Below are positions 59,422 to 64,000 of a stretch of DNA of 64,000 nucleotides, one piece after another. This DNA is from Tetrahymena elliotti 4EA (lineage: Eukaryota; Ciliophora; Oligohymenophorea; Hymenostomatida; Tetrahymenidae). The stretch spans positions 446,748-510,747 of the forward strand of contig JH720305.1 in assembly GCA_000231825.2 (NCBI GenBank), read 5' to 3'. The position numbers and the translations under genes were made by a program. The notes beneath the pieces are model-generated. The model ran no database searches and was not told the origin of the DNA. It worked only from the letters and a program-made list of their open reading frames with translations. Within the stretch, counting starts at the first letter, position 1, and the number at the start of each line of letters is the position of its first letter.

Positions 59422-62140
59422 TCAAAATCTGATAGAAAAGAAGACTAATCTTTTAGATTTGAAGATTTATGATTTCAATTATCTCTAATTAGATAAAGAT
59501 AGAACATTTTAAAATAAGTCTATACTAAAGTATTGTAAGTATTTTAGTTTATTTATTTAAAAAAGACTACTCACTCCACCAAAAGATAATTTATCTTACT
59601 TACTAATATTTATTTCATAATAGTTTATTCAAAATAGCTTGGTATTATAATTGAGAATTTTACCTTAAGCTTAGCTGCAAAACTCTTAATTTTTATATCA
59701 TTAATATAGAGTCAGTTATCTTAAAAAAATCAGAATCAATAACTCCATGTGATTAAAATCTATAATGTATTAATTATTAATAAATATAAATTTAATTTCC
59801 TTTAAAATTTACCCAAAATTTAATAACAAACTCTAAAGATTAAAGCAAAATCTTAATTTTTCTGTTAGTTTTTATGCTCCTACACTATTAACAGAGTTTC
59901 CTCTTTTTAATATAAAATTTAAAATTTATCAAAGATGATACATCTGACTAAAAGAATTACAAAATATTGATCGATAAACTTTAAAGATTTATCAATTAAT
60001 CAAAAATTTTTCCCAAACTAGTTGCTCCATTTTGCTTGATCCTATTTGATCTAAAATTAACTTTATAATTATTTGATTCATTTAATTCAATATTACTTAA
60101 AATTAAGCATAAGATTTTTAAGTTATTTGCAATTCTATAATCCTTATGAAAATCCAGTAACACCTTTATCACCAACATATATTCTACTTTATTTAACAAA
60201 TAAATTATCTTTTTTTATCAATCAATAAATATGCTATTTTTAAAAAGAAAATTTTTATGTCAAACTTTCTTTAAATTTTCTGTTGAAATTTTAAGATTAT
60301 TTTGTTATTATTGAAATAGATTTTGAAGAAATTAAAATTAATTTTGTCAAAATTATTTAACTAAAAAACTTTTTACCTAAAGTCAAGATTTAGATAATTA
60401 AGTTATTAACATGAAGCAAGACCATCTCCTATAAATATAAGACCTTCATCCTCAAGAATATTCCCACTTTTAGAAGATATTAATAATTATTTTAATTTTT
60501 AGAATCATAATTAAGATACTATAAATTTAAGTTTAAAGATTTAAGATTGACTCCACAATTTTTTATTCCTTTTCCAAGACCTTCTGCCCCATTTTTCTTA
60601 ATGCAATTATCTCTTTATTAATAGTAGGTTATAAAAATTTTGAACTTTGCTAAAACTTAATTTACTATAAATCTAATGTCAAATGTTATAGCTGTGTACA
60701 TAGTCCAATAGATTAACCAAAATCAATACATGCTGAATCGGTAATATTCTGTTTACTTTAAATTATATTAAAAATGAATATTTTCTCAAAATATTTATTA
60801 TTACCTAAAATCTAATGATAAATTTATTAACTATCTTTATTCAGAAACGTGTTTTAAAAACACAGAAATTCCATTATTCAAAAAAGATTATGTACTTTTT
60901 ATTAAAAGTAATTTGTCTAAGAATTAATGAACTAATAATTTTATTGTAATACGCAAAGAAGTTTGGGTAGTTTATTTTCAGAAAGTATAAATTGGTGCAA
61001 TCAATTAAGGTTTCTCCAAGCTTTTAAATACCTTCTTCTTTAATCTCATTTTTGCTATTAATTATTTTAATTATCATATTAAATATTAATTAATTAAGAA
61101 AGCTTACAATAAATCTATTTATAACTCATTAAGAAATGCACATTTTGACAGACCCTAGCTAAAATGCTTAATTCCTTCTTCTGTAATACCATTCCATCTA
61201 ATAATGAATTATTTTACAAAAATATTTATCAAATTTATAAAGATATTTTATCTTCAAACAGAAAATAATAAATTACTCTAAATTTAATTTAACTTTTCTT
61301 AAATTAGGAGATTAAGATATTCCCTTTCCTATATAAAGCAATCCAATATCTTTGATTTTATTCCAGCTGTAATTAGATGGTTTAGTTAAGAAAAAAATAA
61401 TTAAACAAATTGAAACCAACTTAAAATTTAATTCCAGATGACTGAACAAGATATTTGATGAAATTCCACTTTAAACTTCTTAAATGCAATCTTCAGTTAG
61501 CTCATTTTCTCTAATTTTTAAATTATTTACAATACACTTTAATACTCAATATTATAATTTGTTTTACGACATGCCGATAGAAATCATAGAAAGGTCTTTC
61601 AATTTTTTTATTGTGCAAAATAAATCAGAAACAATTTTGTCTTCTAAATAATTCTGGCTTTAAAATTAATTTATTAAGAAAAGAAAAAAGATTAAGTTTA
61701 TTTTTACCTTACATCCAAGGTAAGATTATTAAGATTTATTTATTTAGATATACCATCAATTAATTCTTATAGGCCATTTTATCTTATGCAATTTTATCTA
61801 ATTAAATAAAACCATTTATATTTTTTAAAATTACATTTAAAAATTTTACTTTAAATTGATATTAATGTCAATCAGCTGAGTAAGATTAGATAAAGCTGTG
61901 CCTATCGATTAAACTCCAATATTCGTAATAAAACTATACCTAAATATAAATATATAAAGTCAAATAAATATAAATCTTATCTTCTGATACATAAGTTATA
62001 ATTCTAAGTATTTCAGACGAGTACATTTTTTTAATTAAGTAGATAAAACAATTGCTCCACTATCTAAAAACTACTATTTCCTGAATTTTTAACAAATTAA
62101 AGATCATTTCAAATTGAAAAACGAACTATTTACTCTTAGC
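59422..62140 (-). CDS. Leucine-rich-repeat (RNI-like) protein, one repeat per exon
   Basis: At least twelve short minus-strand exons, each of 85-110 nt and each encoding one repeat of the type N.I...G...LG..L..C..L..L.L.L, separated by AT-rich introns. Examples from 5' to 3': LDSGAIVLSTQLKKCTRL (about 62060), NIGVQSIGTALSNLTQLI (61910), NCIRQNGLQELIDGISKQ (61770), LTEDCIQEVQSGISSN (61480), NKIKDIGLLYIGKGISQS (61350), NGITEEGIKHFSQGLSKC (61190), NEIKEEGIQKLGETLIDC (61030), NGAEGLGKGIKNCG (60590), LEDEGLIFIGDGLASCQQ (60450), VGDKGVTGFSQGLQNCKQ (60170), QNGATSLGKIFDQL (60030), SVNSVGAQKLTEKLRFC (59880), LSFGGVSSLFQINKLK (59570). The last frame meets a TGA ending at 59422. The 5' end was not found. 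Such repeats form a curved binding scaffold; the partner is unknown. This is a large family in ciliates. Confidence 0.7.
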
Positions 62141-63188
62141 AAATATATAAAAAATCTAAAGAACTATGATCTGATTCAAGTAACTTTTTTATGTGATAAA
62201 ATAATTTAAAAAATAGAATATTAAGAATATCAATAAAATTTTACAGAAAATGTATCGTAAATTGAATATAATTTAGCTTTCATTTTTATTATCAAACTTT
62301 CTTTTCTTCTTTGGTGTAATATTCTTTTTAATTTTTTAATTTATTTATTTTTCTCTTTTTTATACAGTTATTTACGATTAGTAAAAATTATCATCAATTT
62401 TATTATTTTCTATCTATTATACATACCTCCACAAATTAATTCAAATAGACAAACATTATTTATCTATCTTTTTAAATATATTTTTATTAATTTATTAATC
62501 ACACTAAAATGAGTTGTAGAATCTCGATATCATATTACTATTTTTAGATTTTTTGACTTAAGATATTTATTTAAATATTCTTTGTTAAATATACAAAAAT
62601 ATCCCTTCTAAATAAACAAATTTTAAATATTCATTACCAAATATTTGAAGTTTGAAATTATTTCACATTTTTGAGATTTATTCTTTAAATTTTCTTTAAT
62701 AAAGCTCACCCCTCTTAACTTTTTGCTCTATTTTTGGTTTTAATTGAATTTTTCATTAGATGTACTTTGAAACAAAATGAAAATCCTCATCAAAAATTTT
62801 AAGAATACTTAATAATTTAAACTGTTAGGTAGTTTTTGAAAATAATAAAGAATAGAATAAATGATTTTTCCTTTAAATTTTAAGTTTTAAAAAAATTAGA
62901 TTGCTTCATTCTTAAAAAATTAATTTGATAATATTAATTTCTCTACTTTAATGCTTTAAAGAGTTGAAATAAATAGATTATTTTTGAAATAAAAAATTAA
63001 ATTGAGAAAAGATTAATTTTTTTAGTTTTACTATCAGAAAAAAAAGGTTGCGAAAGATTTTTTAATTTATTTGATCAGAAATAAAATGTTGTCTATTCAA
63101 ATTTGATCTTTTAATCGGTAAAATTAATTAAATTTTTTATAGATATAATTATTAACTAAATTTTTGATTCAATAAATTAAGAAAAAAA
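62141..63188. other. Divergent spacer
   Basis: Between the LRR gene (minus) and the next LRR gene (plus). It may hold 5' exons of the former and both promoters. AT-rich; nothing else was recognised. Confidence 0.45.
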
Positions 63189-64000
63189 ATGGAAATTGAA
63201 GAAATCTAAAGCAATTAGCAAAATTAAAATCTATTTAAGATTTTGGATGAATGTGAGGTAAATCAAAAGGACCTCACGTCTTTAGTAGATTACTTAATAA
63301 AAAATAATTAGATTGAAGCTAAAGTTTAGTTAGACAGCTTCAATTTAACATAGATAATATTAAAAGCAATAAATTTTATTGACAAAAAATATGTTGCTAT
63401 TTGTGTTTGCAATATAAAAAAATAAGATTTAAATCAAGTGCAAGACAAGAGTAAGAACACATTTTCTTATTGATTTTAGTAATTAATTATTTTTAGTTCA
63501 TAAATTAGGGCTAACAGCTGTTTCAGAGAATATTTTAGAAAACCGACTATTTTATCAAATCTTTTATTACGAAGATTGTAAATTATTAAAAATCTTTCTT
63601 TAAATAAATCTTATTTTATAATAATATGAAGACATTTATGCAACTAAAACTTTAAAGATGAGTCAAGTAAATAAAATTTTAGTCATGAATTAATTGTAAA
63701 TAACTTTTTTACCATTTAAAAGATAAATGAACAAAACTTTTCTTTGGTTAAGAGAGTAATTGTTTCTGATGAGTAATTCAAATGCTTATTATTTTCTAAA
63801 ATAATCAAATTTAATTAAAAGATATTTTGTTGAAGATGTATAAGAATCTTTAAATAAACTCAATGCAATAGAAAAACTATCAAAATGTGAAAAGCTTTAA
63901 AAACTGAATTTGGAATTCAAGTAATTTTTTATGAAAATTATTTTTTAAATAATTTTTAATAGTTATATGCAAGCAAATCAAAATCAGTTGCTTCAAGTGA
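63189..64000 (+). CDS. N-terminal part of a second LRR-family gene, cut by the window end
   Basis: ATG 63189 opens MEIEEIQSNQQNQNLFKILD then ECEVNQKDLTSLVDYLIKNN, a helical N-terminal domain. An intron (GT at about 63440, AG at about 63497) leads to HKLGLTAVSENILENRLF and YEDCKLLKIFLQINLILQ; a further exon (about 63780-63921) has LSKCEKLQKLNLEFK, which is the first LRR in the same C.KL..L.LEF style as the neighbouring gene. The gene continues beyond 64000. Head-to-head position next to a related gene suggests a local inverted duplication of the LRR family (inference). Confidence 0.6.

Noticed and set aside
1..64000. Telomere repeats, chromosome breakage sequence, tRNA or rRNA genes, CRISPR
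   Set aside because: I saw no (GGGGTT)n, no 15-bp breakage motif, no tRNA-like cloverleaf with a GTTCGA arm, and no spaced repeat array. A tRNAscan or motif search would be decisive.

Overview
The window looks like nuclear DNA of a Tetrahymena-like oligohymenophorean ciliate. It is very AT-rich, and almost every recognisable protein is only open if TAA and TAG are read as glutamine and TGA is the only stop (ciliate code, table 6). Introns are AT-rich GT..AG, and (CAAN)n tetranucleotide tracts are common in introns and spacers. All coordinates below were read by eye; exon borders are firm where the phase was checked and approximate where I say so.

Layout. 1-9.5 kb: one plus-strand gene with at least six exons and introns up to about 2 kb, conserved among ciliates, 5' end not found. 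9.5-13 kb: weak exon candidates and one small ORF. 13.1-16.05 kb: a four-exon plus-strand gene of 492 aa rich in C-ending codons. 17.5-23.85 kb: three minus-strand genes: a ribokinase, an LRRC51-type leucine-rich-repeat protein and a 111-aa protein with a weak resemblance to MPP6. 24-39.4 kb: a dispersed tandem array of one multi-pass membrane protein family, with three long open copies (25014, 28755, 37614) and at least four decayed copies. A decayed hAT-type transposase (32.0-32.9 kb) and an intact GILT-like thiol reductase gene (34.8-35.5 kb) sit inside it. 39.9-44.4 kb: minus-strand genes for a membrane-associated J-domain protein, a coiled protein and a possible EcsC-like protein, with a duplicated spacer segment between them. 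46.8-56.5 kb: plus-strand genes for a protein with an alveolin-like EK[PV]-V/I-Y repeat tract and for a very large WD40 protein with architecture like WDR49/CFAP337. 57.5-58.6 kb: an alpha/beta hydrolase of the ABHD4/5 type. 59.4-64 kb: two leucine-rich-repeat (RNI-like) genes, one with roughly one repeat per exon and one cut by the window end.

The genes do not form an operon or a pathway. Several products (LRRC51-like, WDR49-like, alveolin-like) suggest ciliary or cortical roles; ribokinase, GILT and the hydrolase are housekeeping or lysosomal functions. The most unusual part is the 24-39 kb array, where a duplicated membrane-protein gene with a conserved upstream leader is being born and lost copy by copy beside a transposase relic.
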